DNA of 64,000 bases from an uncultured Chloroflexota bacterium (GTDB taxonomy: Bacteria; Chloroflexota; Anaerolineae; Anaerolineales; Villigracilaceae): the NCBI GenBank assembly GCA_903914955.1, contig CAIWRB010000182.1:1-64000 (forward strand). Direction: 5' to 3'. The translations under genes were made by a program, and so were the position numbers. Positions within the stretch are counted from its first letter, which is position 1. Every line of letters starts with the position of its first letter. The notes beneath the pieces are model-generated. The model searched no databases. It had not been told where the DNA came from and was given only the letters and a program-made list of their open reading frames with translations. Positions 43,132 through 52,652 of the stretch are shown here, in pieces.

Positions 43132-44391
43132 CTAAATCGCATCCCTTATAACGGGACAGGTCATGCAGTGACCGCCGCCGCGGCCTTTGCCAAGTTCAAA
43201 GCCGGGGATGGTGATAACTTCCACGCCTGAGGCGCGCATTTTTGCGATGGTGTGCGTGTTGCGTTCATAGGCGATTACCACGCCCGGTTCAATGGCGACC
43301 GTGTTATTGGCATCATCCCATTGTTCGCGTTCGCTTTGGTATTGATCCCCGCCCGTTTCAACCACCTTTAACTTTTTGACTTTGAGCGCATCGGCAACTG
43401 CGGAGAGAAAACTCTTCTCGCGTGTGACATGGAAGTCACCGGGTTTCTTGCCGGGACGCAAGCTGATGGCGCGGATCTGATTTACGACTTTGGGGAATAA
43501 TGTAACCTTGTCGTGGTCGAGCATGGTGAATACGGTGTCGAGGTGCATGTGAGCGCGGTCTTTAGTCATCACGCAAGTGATAACTCGCTCGGCACTTCCG
43601 TTTGTGAAAAGTGAATCCGCGATCTGTTCGATCATACTGCCTTGTGTGCGTTCTGACATACCGATCAACACAGTCCCTTTGCCGATTGGGAGCACGTCAC
43701 CGCCTTCCAGCGCGGAGCGTCCAAAGTTTTGCATGTTGAACTCGCCATCAGTTTCGTTGGGATACCAGAAGTGAAAGCCTGCATCCTTGAACATCGGATG
43801 ATATTTATAAATGGCATACATGTTCAGCGACTCGCGTCTACGTGCAGGCCAGTACATAGGGTTTGCTGAAACGCCATCAAAGATCCAGCAGGACGAGTCA
43901 CGAGTGAAAAGTGTGTTTGGCAAAGGCGGCAGGAGGAATGTATTCATATCATCGAGTGCCGAGGCGTGAAGTGATATGCTGGCGAATTTCTTCCAGTTGA
44001 GGTCAGCTTCGCCGGCTGTCAGGCCGCCGATCAAATATTTCGAAAGCGAATCGGGATTGAGGCCAAGCATGAAGCGGCGCACTTCATCCACTAATGACCA
44101 GCCGACAGTGTACTCAGTCGCAACTTGATTGATAATCAAACGCCGCGCTTCGTCGCTGGCTTGCAAAGTTTCAGATAGAAGATTCTGAACATAGAGAACT
44201 TCGACGCCGCGCTCGCGCATGACTTGTGTGAATTGATCGTGCTCCCATTGGGCGCGCTCGACCCACAGGACATCATCGAAAAGCAGTTCGTCATGATTTG
44301 AAGGAGTGAGTCGCTGTAGACTCAACTCCGGGCGATGAACGATCACTTTGCGAAGTTTTCCGACCTCAGAATGCACGCCGAACTTTGTCAT
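43132..44391 (-). CDS. arcA: Arginine deiminase
   Basis: The enzyme hydrolyses arginine to citrulline and ammonia, the first step of the ADI energy pathway. The 419-residue protein starts [22 protein letters not shown], as usual. Catalytic residues are seen: Asp in LFTRDSS, His/Asp in [13 protein letters not shown] and the nucleophilic Cys in [13 protein letters not shown] at the C-terminus. [11 protein letters not shown] carries the conserved Glu-Gly-Gly-Asp. No arcB or arcC is adjacent, so citrulline use is unclear here. It follows zwf by 30 bp on the same strand. Confidence 0.92.
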   Translation of the reverse strand: MTKFGVHSEVGKLRKVIVHRPELSLQRLTPSNHDELLFDDVLWVERAQWEHDQFTQVMRERGVEVLYVQNLLSETLQASDEARRLIINQVATEYTVGWSLVDEVRRFMLGLNPDSLSKYLIGGLTAGEADLNWKKFASISLHASALDDMNTFLLPPLPNTLFTRDSSCWIFDGVSANPMYWPARRRESLNMYAIYKYHPMFKDAGFHFWYPNETDGEFNMQNFGRSALEGGDVLPIGKGTVLIGMSERTQGSMIEQIADSLFTNGSAERVITCVMTKDRAHMHLDTVFTMLDHDKVTLFPKVVNQIRAISLRPGKKPGDFHVTREKSFLSAVADALKVKKLKVVETGGDQYQSEREQWDDANNTVAIEPGVVIAYERNTHTIAKMRASGVEVITIPGFELGKGRGGGHCMTCPVIRDAI

Positions 44392-44421
44392 AGTTATCTC
44401 CTGTACGAAAATTCCTTATGG

Positions 44422-45897
44422 TTAATTTTCCAACATGTGACGCGCTTCTTCGTGCATCCATTTGCGACCATCACGCGCCAACATGGTGTTTGCTTCAGCA
44501 GGCCCCCACGTGCCGGGTTTGTAAAAAGATAACGGCGGAGCTTGATCGGCTTCCCATGCCTGCAAGATAGGGTCGATCAAACTCCAGGCCGTCTCCACTT
44601 CGTCTGCGCGGGTGAAAAGTGACGCGTCGCCTTGCAGTGCGTCCAGCAGAAGACGTTCATAGGATTCTGGGATCGCAGATTGCCCAAAGGCTTCAGCGTA
44701 ATCGAATTCCATGTTTACCGAGCGTGTATCTGAAACGGTATCTGGAGCCTTGGCTTCAAAACGCAGCTGAATGCCTTCATCAGGTTGAAGATAGAGCACG
44801 AGCATATTGGAAGCTGTCTTGTGACCGGGCGCCATGGGGAACATCGCCAATGGAGGTTCTTTGAAGCTGATGATGATCTGTGAATGTTTCTCTGCTAAAT
44901 TTTTTCCTGATCGCAAATAGAACGGCACTCCCTGCCAGCGCCAGTTGTTGACGTGAAGACGCAATGCCGCGTATGTGGGAGTAATCGAATTGGGCTTGAC
45001 CTCGGCTTCGTTAAGATAGCCTTTATATTGCGCGCGTACGGTATGTTCCGCTACGGCTGAGCCCGTGATCGGCTGGACGGCGCTTAATACTTTTACTTTC
45101 TCATTTCGCAGCGCACTGGCTTTGAAGGATGAGGGCGGTTCCATGGCAAACAGCATTAACAATTGCAATAAATGATTTTGGAACATGTCGCGCAACACGC
45201 CGACACTGTCGTAATATCCCGCGCGATGTTCCAGACCCACTTTTTCAGCTACGGTAATTTGGACATGGTCGATGTAGTTGCGATTCCAAAGCGGCTCAAA
45301 GATCGTATTGGCGAAGCGTGTGAATAAAATATTCTGCACAGTCTCTTTGCCGAGGTAATGGTCGATGCGATAGATCTGGTCTTCGTTCAAACCTTTGTGC
45401 ACCTGCAGGTTGAGCTTTTGCGCCGAAGCCAGATCAGTGCCAAAGGGTTTTTCCAATACCACGCGCCGCCAACCATCGTTTTCGTGAATTTGACCTGTTG
45501 CCCCAAGCTGTTCAATGATATTCGGGAACAAGGTCGGTGGGATGGCCATGTAATATAAGCGGTTGGCTGTGCCTGCTTCCAGTTCGGAGAGACGGTTTGC
45601 AAGATTTTGAAAATCTGTTGTCTGGTCGTAACGTCCTTGCTGATAAAAAAGATGAGGCGCGAAAGTTGCCCATTCCTCATCTGAAAATTTGAAGCTCGCG
45701 AATTGTTTCGCTCCATCCAACAAATGATTTCTGAACTGCTCATCTGTAAACGCTGTCGCCCCAAAACCTATGATGGAGAATATTTTTGGCAAACGGCTTT
45801 TGCGCGATAAATTAAACAGGGACGGAATTAACTTACGCTGGGTGAGGTCACCTGACGCGCCGAAGATAATAATTGAAGTTGTAAGATCATTGTTCAT
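44422..45897 (-). CDS. zwf: Glucose-6-phosphate 1-dehydrogenase
   Basis: This is the first enzyme of the oxidative pentose phosphate pathway. It has 491 residues, with NADP site IIFGASGDLTQRKLIPSLF (about 10-28), the EKPFG motif (LEKPFGTDLASA) and the catalytic RIDHYLGKETVQN (about 178-190). The later RSGKNL substrate segment is intact. It is the third gene of pgl-gnd-zwf, which together convert glucose 6-phosphate to ribulose 5-phosphate with two NAD(P)H. The gap to gnd is 12 bp. Confidence 0.94.
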   Translation of the reverse strand: MNNDLTTSIIIFGASGDLTQRKLIPSLFNLSRKSRLPKIFSIIGFGATAFTDEQFRNHLLDGAKQFASFKFSDEEWATFAPHLFYQQGRYDQTTDFQNLANRLSELEAGTANRLYYMAIPPTLFPNIIEQLGATGQIHENDGWRRVVLEKPFGTDLASAQKLNLQVHKGLNEDQIYRIDHYLGKETVQNILFTRFANTIFEPLWNRNYIDHVQITVAEKVGLEHRAGYYDSVGVLRDMFQNHLLQLLMLFAMEPPSSFKASALRNEKVKVLSAVQPITGSAVAEHTVRAQYKGYLNEAEVKPNSITPTYAALRLHVNNWRWQGVPFYLRSGKNLAEKHSQIIISFKEPPLAMFPMAPGHKTASNMLVLYLQPDEGIQLRFEAKAPDTVSDTRSVNMEFDYAEAFGQSAIPESYERLLLDALQGDASLFTRADEVETAWSLIDPILQAWEADQAPPLSFYKPGTWGPAEANTMLARDGRKWMHEEARHMLEN

Positions 45898-45909
45898 TCA
45901 AGCCTGCGC

Positions 45910-46819
45910 TTAGTCTGCCTTCTTGATGGCGTGTCCGCCAAATTGATTGCGTAATGCGGCGAGCATGCGAGCTGAAAAATTTTCATCATCGCGGCTGGCG
46001 AAGCGCATTTGTAAAGCAAGTGTGATGATCGGCGCAGGTACATCGAGATCAATAGATTCAAAAACTGTCCAACGGCCTTCGCCAGAATCAGCGACCCACG
46101 GTTTGATATCCTCAAGTTTTGCATCTTCCTTCAACGCGTTGGCGGCCAGGTCTAACAACCACGAGCGCACCACACTGCCATGCTGCCAAATTTCCGAGAT
46201 CTGCGCGAGATCGAGTCCAAACTCTTGCTTGGCTTTCAAAATACTAAAGCCTTCTGCAAAGGCTTGCATCATGCCGTATTCAATTCCATTGTGGATCATT
46301 TTTGTGAAATGCCCAGCGCCATGCGGACCGACTCGTCCCCAGCCTTTATCTGCCGCAGGGGGCCAGCGTCTCAAAAATGGGACGCAACTTCTCCACCGCC
46401 TCAACCTGTCCGCCGATCATCAGGCTGTAGCCTTCGCTGAGTCCCCAGATGCCGCCGCTGGTGCCGCAGTCTACGAAGTCGATTCCTTTGGCTTCAAGCT
46501 GCGCCGCGTGACGGACAGAGTCTTTGTAATTGGAGTTGCCGCCATCAATGACCGTGTCTCCTTTTTGTAGTAACCCTTCCAGTTTATTGATCGTGTCGTC
46601 GGTGGTCAGACCCGATGGCACCATGACCCATACGATCCGAGGTGCGTTCAATTTACTAACCGCATTTTCCAGCGAGCTTGCGCCTTCCGCGCCAAGCTTG
46701 ATCGCTTCTTGTATCGTCTCTTGGCTGCGCGCAAAACCAACTACGCGATGACCACCGCGTACCAACCGCGTTGCCATGTTTAATCCCATTTTTCCTAAAC
46801 CGATGATTGCGAGTTCCAT
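45910..46819 (-). pseudogene. gnd: 6-Phosphogluconate dehydrogenase (short form), frameshifted
   Basis: This decarboxylating enzyme would have about 302 residues. The 5' part (46346-46819) has the Rossmann motif IIGLGKMGLNMA, WVMVPSG, DGGNSNYKDS and CGTSGGIWGLSEGYSLMIGG, then ends prematurely as APCGR. The 3' part continues in the next frame as PAADKGWGRVGPHGAGHFTKMIHNGIEYGMM (catalytic Lys and His). One extra base in the run of five G (+ strand 46358-46362) explains the break; removing it restores ETLAPAADKGW. This may be a sequencing error in a homopolymer or a real, possibly phase-variable, frameshift. Both halves otherwise look under selection. Confidence 0.9.
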
Positions 46820-46845
46820 AGTTCTCCTATAATTTTGAATGATTT

Positions 46846-47577
46846 TTATAGCTTACCCGCTGCTGCTTCATCCATCAACCAGAGAAGCTCTCCATCTGTT
46901 GGCTGAATCCGCTGGGCAGGCAGTAAATTCATATTAGATACGTCGCTCAACACCTCGGTTAAAGTTACGGCTTTGGTCGCGCCAGTTACAAGGAATATTA
47001 TTCTACGTGCGCTGTTGAATACCAACGGGGTCAGGGTAACACGTTTGGCGGGGCGGTTTTGGTATTGCGCGGTGATTGCAATGACAGGCTTGCTTGCGTT
47101 CACAGGTGAGCCTGGGAATAGTGAAGCTGTGTGTCCGTCGTCGCCCATGCCAAGTAATACCAAGTCAAAGCGCGGCCAGTCAAGCGGAGGTGCTGAAAAA
47201 ACCTTCAGCGTTCGCGCATAATCCAGTGCGGCCGAGGCTGGTTCAAAATCCGATTGAATGCGGTGTACGTTATCCGCTGGAAGATTTACAAGATCAAGTA
47301 ATACCAGCCTGGCTTGATAATAACTATTGTCCGGATCATCAATGGGTACGCAACGTTCATCGCCCCAGAAGACATGAACCTTTGACCAATCTATTTGGTC
47401 GCGAAAAGGAGTGCTTGCCAGCAATTGATACAGCTGATTTGGCGTACTGCCGCCTGACAGCACAACCAGAAATCGTCCACGTTGCGCGATGGCTTGCGAT
47501 GATGATTCGATGAACATCTTTGCTGCGGCATGACTCAATCCGTCCGGGTCTTTGAATATTTTTATATCAGGCTTCAT
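46846..47577 (-). CDS. pgl: 6-Phosphogluconolactonase
   Basis: This 243-residue DevB/SOL-type lactonase hydrolyses 6-phosphogluconolactone. Motifs: VLSGGSTPNQLYQLL, VFWGDERCVPIDDPDSNY-like segment (here WGDERCVPIDDPDNSYY), and LLGMGDDGHTASLFPGS with the catalytic His. ITAQYQNRPAKRVTLT matches the substrate-binding Arg segment. It is the first gene of the pgl-gnd-zwf unit and is transcribed away from YigZ, leaving a 65-bp divergent promoter region. Confidence 0.92.
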   Translation of the reverse strand: MKPDIKIFKDPDGLSHAAAKMFIESSSQAIAQRGRFLVVLSGGSTPNQLYQLLASTPFRDQIDWSKVHVFWGDERCVPIDDPDNSYYQARLVLLDLVNLPADNVHRIQSDFEPASAALDYARTLKVFSAPPLDWPRFDLVLLGMGDDGHTASLFPGSPVNASKPVIAITAQYQNRPAKRVTLTPLVFNSARRIIFLVTGATKAVTLTEVLSDVSNMNLLPAQRIQPTDGELLWLMDEAAAGKL

Positions 47578-47629
47578 ACAAAAAGTTTAACACATCCTTG
47601 TGGCAATGTTCAAACTCATAGATTTCTTT

Positions 47630-47635
47630 TACAAT
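47630..47635 (+). promoter_or_regulatory. -10 box (TACAAT), leaderless start
   Basis: TACAAT ends exactly 7 bases before ATG 47643, leaving no space for a ribosome site. This is the same geometry as before 6685, 17155 and 33206. Confidence 0.5.
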
Positions 47636-47642
47636 TCGAGCC

Positions 47643-48278
47643 ATGACCAAAACTTATTTAGTTCCGCTGACACAAATCCGACGTGAGTTGGCTGTAATGA
47701 ACTCGAAATTTATTTCCACGCTCGCGCCCGTCTTTAGCATTGACGAAGCGCGCGCCTTCATGACCCGCATCAGAAAAGAATTTGCGGATGCGTCGCATAA
47801 TGTGCCTGTCTATATTATCGGCGGAGGTAATACGGTAACCGAATATTTTTCGGATGATGGTGAGCCGAGCGGGACTTCGGGTAAGCCTGCTTTGGCGGTC
47901 CTGCGCGGCAGTGGGCTTGGCGATGCGGCGCTGGTTATCACGCGTTACTTTGGCGGGACTTTACTTGGCACGGGTGGGTTGGTCAAAGCGTACACCGAGT
48001 CTGCGCAATTGGTGGTCAATGCGGTGGGGCGCGGGCTGCGGGTTCCAGTACACATCGCGATGATCGCGTTGCCTTACAATTTATTGGAACGATTGCGGCT
48101 TATAGTAACTCGTCAACGCGGAGAAGTTTTGGGAGAGGATTTTGGCGCGGATGTCACGATGACAATCCGCCTGCCTGTGGAAGTATTTGAGATATTTCAA
48201 AATGATTTAAGAGAACTCTCTGCGGGGAAAATACAGGCGGAGGTAATAGAGTCAAAAGAAATGGTCATACCCAATTAG
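47643..48278 (+). CDS. yigZ: YigZ/IMPACT family protein
   Basis: This 211-residue protein has the UPF0029/IMPACT N-terminal domain (SKFISTLAPVFSIDEARAFMTRIRKEFADASHNVPVYIIG, about 21-60; FSDDGEPSGTSGKPAL; ITRYFGGTLLGTGGLVKAY) and a C-terminal DUF1949 domain. Bacterial members are linked to translation or ribosome stress, with no defined reaction. Length is standard. The IS982 element begins 41 bp after its stop. Confidence 0.88.
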   Translation: MTKTYLVPLTQIRRELAVMNSKFISTLAPVFSIDEARAFMTRIRKEFADASHNVPVYIIGGGNTVTEYFSDDGEPSGTSGKPALAVLRGSGLGDAALVITRYFGGTLLGTGGLVKAYTESAQLVVNAVGRGLRVPVHIAMIALPYNLLERLRLIVTRQRGEVLGEDFGADVTMTIRLPVEVFEIFQNDLRELSAGKIQAEVIESKEMVIPN

Positions 48279-48319
48279 AACCAGGATATTCAAGGTTTCG
48301 AAGTTTGGCGTATTAATTA

Positions 48320-49329
48320 ACGTGAATAATGTTTAAGCAACGAGTAAAGGCAATCCAGAAGGAATAATGCCCAAGGAAGGTTTCTTGGGCTGGTGACAAT
48401 AGGCGATCAAGCCAGCAATAATGTTGATGAAGGCATTGATCGGACTGCGATGACGAGTATGCTCAATTTGAGAAATGTTCTTGAGCTGATCCATGACACT
48501 CTCAATAATGGCTCGTTTGCGTAGAAGTATTTTGTCAATCATTGGCATTAGTCGGTTCTTCATGTTCTTCTTAATGCGTGTGATGAGTTGGACATTGAAA
48601 GTTTCCAATAATTGCTCGAATAAAGATTGAGAGATATAGCCACGATCTGGGATCAGCTTGCCAAATAAATGTTTGCACAAAGCAGGAACAGGTTTGCGGT
48701 CATCCACATTTCCAGGTGTGATCTGACAAGCTAGAATTTCGCCGCGATCATTGATTACCAAGTGAACTTTCAAGCCGTAAAACCAGCCCATCGAGCCTTT
48801 TCCGCGTTCGGCAATACCTTCAAACACTTTGTGATTGTGGATACGGTGGTTATCACAGACCTCAAGAGCGGTTGAGTCAACAAATGAAATGCCACTACAG
48901 TTTCTATACAAACTCTTCAGGTAAGCACTCAACGGTCCAAAGGCTGAAGGCATCAAGATCACAAAGCGCTCATAGCTCACTAAATTTGGAAACTCACCTC
49001 TCAAATGCTGGCAGACAAATTCTGTGTAATACGCCTTGAAGTTCCTGTATCGAGATTGGTGAAAGTAAATGATGAGCGTCACACTTGCACCTGCTGCAAG
49101 TGCAGGTGTGATTTCACTGGTGCTTAGCTGCCTTGCTCGAGGGCGTTTTTTACTTCCATCAGCAATCAGTTTCTTTTCCCAAACGGGCAGGAAGATTTGG
49201 CAAAAATTATCTACACTCACGAATAATTCTAGTAAACTCATGGCGCGGGGTTCCTTTCGGGTTCATTTTTTGGTTCGCACCTAAAGTTTACCCAAAAAGC
49301 GAACCCCCTGCCTTATCCATTATTTACGT
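48320..49329. mobile_element. IS982-family insertion sequence, apparently complete
   Basis: About 1010 bp, bounded by imperfect inverted repeats. The left end reads ACGTGAATAATGTTTAAG from 48320; the right end, read inward from 49329, is ACGTAAATAATGGATAAG (15 of 18 match). Ends in AC and about 1 kb length fit IS982. A clear target duplication is not visible (only TA is shared). An inner hairpin GGTTCGC (49272-49278) / GCGAACC (49299-49305) lies before the transposase. It separates YigZ from an MFS gene whose ATG is only 22 bases away. Confidence 0.8.
48333..49241 (-). CDS. IS982-family DDE transposase
   Basis: This 302-residue transposase is intact. Catalytic acidic residues are seen as [14 protein letters not shown] (Asp), LIPDRGYIS (Asp) and [12 protein letters not shown] (Glu). 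[28 protein letters not shown] is typical of IS982 proteins, as is the N-terminal half ([18 protein letters not shown]). No frameshift is present, so the copy may be active. It fills nearly all of the element. Confidence 0.92.
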   Translation of the reverse strand: MSLLELFVSVDNFCQIFLPVWEKKLIADGSKKRPRARQLSTSEITPALAAGASVTLIIYFHQSRYRNFKAYYTEFVCQHLRGEFPNLVSYERFVILMPSAFGPLSAYLKSLYRNCSGISFVDSTALEVCDNHRIHNHKVFEGIAERGKGSMGWFYGLKVHLVINDRGEILACQITPGNVDDRKPVPALCKHLFGKLIPDRGYISQSLFEQLLETFNVQLITRIKKNMKNRLMPMIDKILLRKRAIIESVMDQLKNISQIEHTRHRSPINAFINIIAGLIAYCHQPKKPSLGIIPSGLPLLVA

Positions 49330-49351
49330 TAAGTAGGAATAACGAACAGAA

Positions 49352-50641
49352 ATGAATAACAAAAGACCAAAAACAACTTTTCAGCCTCTTAAGATCCTTG
49401 GCGACTACGGGGCACACATTCGCGCCTTTAAACCGAACGCGCGAATGTATCTTTTAAGCGTGATCATCACCGGCTGCGTGATGGGCGTATTTCGATTGCT
49501 GTTCAATTTTTTCGTGCTCAGTCTCGGCTACAACGAAGCTCTGCTCGGCAATCTGATCACCACCAGCAGCTTCGTCGCATTACTGGCCGCCCTGCCGATG
49601 GGCTATCTGGCAGACATGATCGGGCGCAAAGGTTCGTTGATCATATCCGGCGCATTATTAAGTTTCTCCATTCTAGCCATGGCCATCTGGCGCACCGAGA
49701 ATATGTTCTATTCGATGAACGTTGTCTCAGGCATTGCGCAGAGCCTGGCGGGCGTCACAATGTCGCCGTTTCTAATGGAGAACAGCGACGAAAAAGAACG
49801 CACGTATCTTTTTAGCTTCGGGCAGGGTCTGCAAATGACCATGGCCTCCGTCGGCAACTGGATCGGCGGCTACCTGCCCACTTGGATGGGCAATGCCCAA
49901 CATGTAACAGCCACCAGCAGCATGGCATACGGCAACTCTATTTTCATCATCGGCATTGGAGCTGCAATCGCGATCGTTCCGCTGCTATCTCTCAAGTCGC
50001 CCAAACTGGAGCGGAGTCAACGTGCAGTGTTCGCGCCCTTCCATTACGCGGCAAAACATCCACTGCTCTTGACCAAGTTGATTCTGCCCATGCTGCTCAC
50101 CTCGCTCGGCGCGGGATTGATCATGCCGTTCATGAATGTTTTCTTTCGCGTTGTCCATCATCAATCAGATACGGTCATCGGCACTTTGTTCGCATGGGGT
50201 TCGCTGGCAATGGGACTCGGCCTGTTGATAGCGCCGCCGCTTGCAGAACGCACTGGCAAGATCCAACTGGTGGTCATCACACAAGCGCTCTCGATTCCAT
50301 TCTTAATACTGCTTGGCTTCTCCCCCATCGTTTGGGTCGGGGCCGCCAGCTATTACATCCGCCTGGCATTGATGAACATGAGTTCGCCGGTCTATCAAAC
50401 TTTTATCATGGAACATGTTGAACCATCGTCACGGGCGACGATTGCGAGCCTCACCAGCATGGCATGGAATTTCGGCTGGGCGTTCAGTCCCACCGTCAGC
50501 GGCTGGCTGCAAGTACGCTATGGATTTGGCCCGCCATTCATCGGCACAATTATTCTTTACACGATCTCCGTGATCATGTATTGGGCATTTTTCTGGCGAG
50601 GAAACATCAGTCCGGTTCCAACTCCAACCGCAGCAGATTGA
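49352..50641 (+). CDS. MFS transporter
   Basis: This 429-residue major facilitator has about 12 helices. The motif-A region reads GYLADMIGRKGSLIISG (between helices 2 and 3) and the second half has PLAERTGKIQLVV. It has a basic N-terminus and a Pro/Thr-rich C-terminal tail. No ribosome-binding site is visible, and the ATG is 22 bases from the end of the IS982 element. The insertion may thus have removed or replaced its promoter. Its substrate is unknown. A strong terminator follows at 50651. Confidence 0.8.
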   Translation: MNNKRPKTTFQPLKILGDYGAHIRAFKPNARMYLLSVIITGCVMGVFRLLFNFFVLSLGYNEALLGNLITTSSFVALLAALPMGYLADMIGRKGSLIISGALLSFSILAMAIWRTENMFYSMNVVSGIAQSLAGVTMSPFLMENSDEKERTYLFSFGQGLQMTMASVGNWIGGYLPTWMGNAQHVTATSSMAYGNSIFIIGIGAAIAIVPLLSLKSPKLERSQRAVFAPFHYAAKHPLLLTKLILPMLLTSLGAGLIMPFMNVFFRVVHHQSDTVIGTLFAWGSLAMGLGLLIAPPLAERTGKIQLVVITQALSIPFLILLGFSPIVWVGAASYYIRLALMNMSSPVYQTFIMEHVEPSSRATIASLTSMAWNFGWAFSPTVSGWLQVRYGFGPPFIGTIILYTISVIMYWAFFWRGNISPVPTPTAAD

Positions 50642-50650
50642 TCTTCAAAA

Positions 50651-50680
50651 ACAGAGCATCTACAAATGCTCTGTTTTTTT
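50651..50680 (+). terminator. Rho-independent terminator
   Basis: ACAGAGCAT (50651-50659) pairs with ATGCTCTGT (50666-50674), followed by a T run through 50680. It ends the MFS gene. The next gene starts only 17 bases later. Confidence 0.9.
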
Positions 50681-50696
50681 GTGGGAAAATTGGGAA

Positions 50697-51857
50697 ATGG
50701 AAAAAGACATCATCATTATTGGAGGCGGCCCAAGCGGACTCTCCACCGCATTGCATTTGACGAAAATCGCCCCGCATCTGACTTCCCGAATCCTGATCCT
50801 GGAAAAGGAACATTATCCACGCCCGAAACTGTGCGCCGGCGGACTCGTCGCCGATGCAGAATTTATTTTACAGCGTCTCGGCCTGGATGTCAGCGAAGTC
50901 CCGCACGTGGATGCATCTGCGGCACATTTTGATTTCGCTGGAAAGGGGATCAAGATCAGCGTGCCAAAGAGTCATACCCTCCGCGTGATCCGCCGTAATG
51001 AGTTCGATCATTGGCTGGCGAAGAAAACCCTCGAAGCGGGAATTGAAATTCGAGAAGGCGTTACAGTAAAGAATATTATTCCTAATAAAGATGGTGTGAG
51101 CATTGAAACCGACAGGGGAGATTTCAACCCTCAGATCGTTATAGGTGCAGATGGATCAAATGGCATTACGCGCAGCTGCATTTTTCCGAATGCGCCGGTT
51201 TATACAGCGAGAGTGTTGGAAGTGATAACACCTGATTATTCTGTTGTCGCTTCGGGAAAGAATGCCTCTCGCATCAACAATGCTTACTTCGATTTCTTCC
51301 CAATTCCAAATAATATCGCGGGATATGTATGGGACTTCCCCACGCAAATTAATGGAGAAACGATGCGGTGCTGGGGAATCTATGATACGAACCTGCTCGC
51401 AGACCAGGAACGTCCGCCGCTCAAAAATCCACTAGCCGAAGAAATGGCGCGGCATGGATTCAACCTCGATGATCATGAACTCAAGGGGCATCCTATCCGC
51501 TGGTATGACCCGTCCAATCCTGTTTCAACGCCGCGGGTTTTACTGGTTGGCGATGCGGCAGGCGCAGACTCAATCTTCGGCGAAGGCATCAGCATTGCAT
51601 TAGGGTATGGAGCCATTGCCGCGCATGAGATCAGCGAGTCGATTCGACGCAACGAATTTTCATTTAGCAGATACAAGAGTCGGCTCATGCGAAGCGGGCT
51701 GGGTCAAACTTTGTTCGCACGCTGGGTCATCACTCAGATCATTTATCCACTTAAGTGGCGTTGGTTCCAAATCCTGTTGTGGCGGATTTTAAAACCCATC
51801 GTTATTTTAGTCGCGTGGTTTTTTGTTTTGAATTGGGGAAAACGCATCAAGATTTAA
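50697..51857 (+). CDS. FAD-dependent oxidoreductase, geranylgeranyl reductase family
   Basis: This flavoprotein has 386 residues from ATG 50697; an ATG six codons upstream overlaps the terminator and is less likely. FAD motifs: IIIIGGGPSGLSTALHL (about 4-20), GADGSNGITR and LLVGDAAGADSIFGEGISIALGYG. PRPKLCAGGL is the family's substrate-side motif. A hydrophobic C-terminal end (ILLWRILKPIVILVAWFFVLNW) may anchor it to the membrane. It could reduce isoprenoid chains of lipids or quinones; the exact substrate is not determined. It overlaps the convergent recO by 11 bp. Confidence 0.85.
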   Translation: MEKDIIIIGGGPSGLSTALHLTKIAPHLTSRILILEKEHYPRPKLCAGGLVADAEFILQRLGLDVSEVPHVDASAAHFDFAGKGIKISVPKSHTLRVIRRNEFDHWLAKKTLEAGIEIREGVTVKNIIPNKDGVSIETDRGDFNPQIVIGADGSNGITRSCIFPNAPVYTARVLEVITPDYSVVASGKNASRINNAYFDFFPIPNNIAGYVWDFPTQINGETMRCWGIYDTNLLADQERPPLKNPLAEEMARHGFNLDDHELKGHPIRWYDPSNPVSTPRVLLVGDAAGADSIFGEGISIALGYGAIAAHEISESIRRNEFSFSRYKSRLMRSGLGQTLFARWVITQIIYPLKWRWFQILLWRILKPIVILVAWFFVLNWGKRIKI

Positions 51858-52605
51858 CGCGCTTGATAAAACCCGGTGTGTTGAGTTGGCGCTCCAGCAG
51901 ATAAGTGAAATATCCCTGCATGAGAATTTCCGCTTCCTTCTGGATCTCAGGGCTGGGATTTGCCCGGGAGGCGTCGCGATAATTTGAGCGTTGGAAGTGG
52001 CGAAAATATTTTAGTGTCTCAATTGAAATTTTATTTAAGTTGGGCAGCCCCACCCCGCAGCGTGGGCAGATAACGCCGCCCGCGTTGAATGAGAAGAATT
52101 GATCTTCGGCAACGATCTCGCGTCCGCAGTTGGCGCATTCAAATAATTGCGGACGAAACCCCACGTAATCGAGCAGCCGCATTTCATAATATCGCACAGC
52201 CACCCACGTATCGGATTCTTTTTCGAGGCGGTCAAGCGTTTCAACGAGAAGCTTAAATGTTGAAAGATGCCCGCCATCATCGTCATAAGTAAAACGATCC
52301 AACAGTTCGATCGCATAAGAAGCATAACCGGTCTTCATCAAGTCTGCGCCGATCCCAAGAAACGCGTTGACGGTTTCAACCTGCGTAACAATCAGCAGGT
52401 CACGTCCGCGGGCGAGTTGCAAGGTTACATGAGTGAATGGCTGTAAATGTCCCGCCTTACGTGAAGTGACTTTGCGCGCGCCCTTTGCAACCGCGCGCAC
52501 CTTTCCCAATTCACGCGTATAAAGGGTCAGCAACTGGTCAGCTTCGCCCCAATCTTTATGGCGGAGCACAACAGCAGAAACGCGAAACGATCGGAAATCG
52601 GACAT
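51847..52605 (-). CDS. recO: DNA repair protein RecO
   Basis: RecO helps load RecA in RecF-pathway repair. The 252-residue protein has an N-terminal OB fold (VSAVVLRHKDWGEADQLLTLYTRELGKVRAVAKGARK, about 9-45) and a zinc finger in the C-terminal half (CANCGREI, CPRCG), of the four-Cys type. It ends in a helical tail. Length is normal. A 47-bp gap separates it from cdd upstream, and no strong ribosome site is seen. Confidence 0.92.
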   Translation of the reverse strand: MSDFRSFRVSAVVLRHKDWGEADQLLTLYTRELGKVRAVAKGARKVTSRKAGHLQPFTHVTLQLARGRDLLIVTQVETVNAFLGIGADLMKTGYASYAIELLDRFTYDDDGGHLSTFKLLVETLDRLEKESDTWVAVRYYEMRLLDYVGFRPQLFECANCGREIVAEDQFFSFNAGGVICPRCGVGLPNLNKISIETLKYFRHFQRSNYRDASRANPSPEIQKEAEILMQGYFTYLLERQLNTPGFIKRVKS

Positions 52606-52652
52606 GATGAAAACGTCTTTGTAAGTTTACAGGTTTACGCTTTTATCTGTAT

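Noticed and set aside
46346-46404. Recoded stop or selenocysteine in gnd
   Set aside because: The break is a frame change in a homopolymer, not an in-frame TGA, and both halves join cleanly after removing one base.
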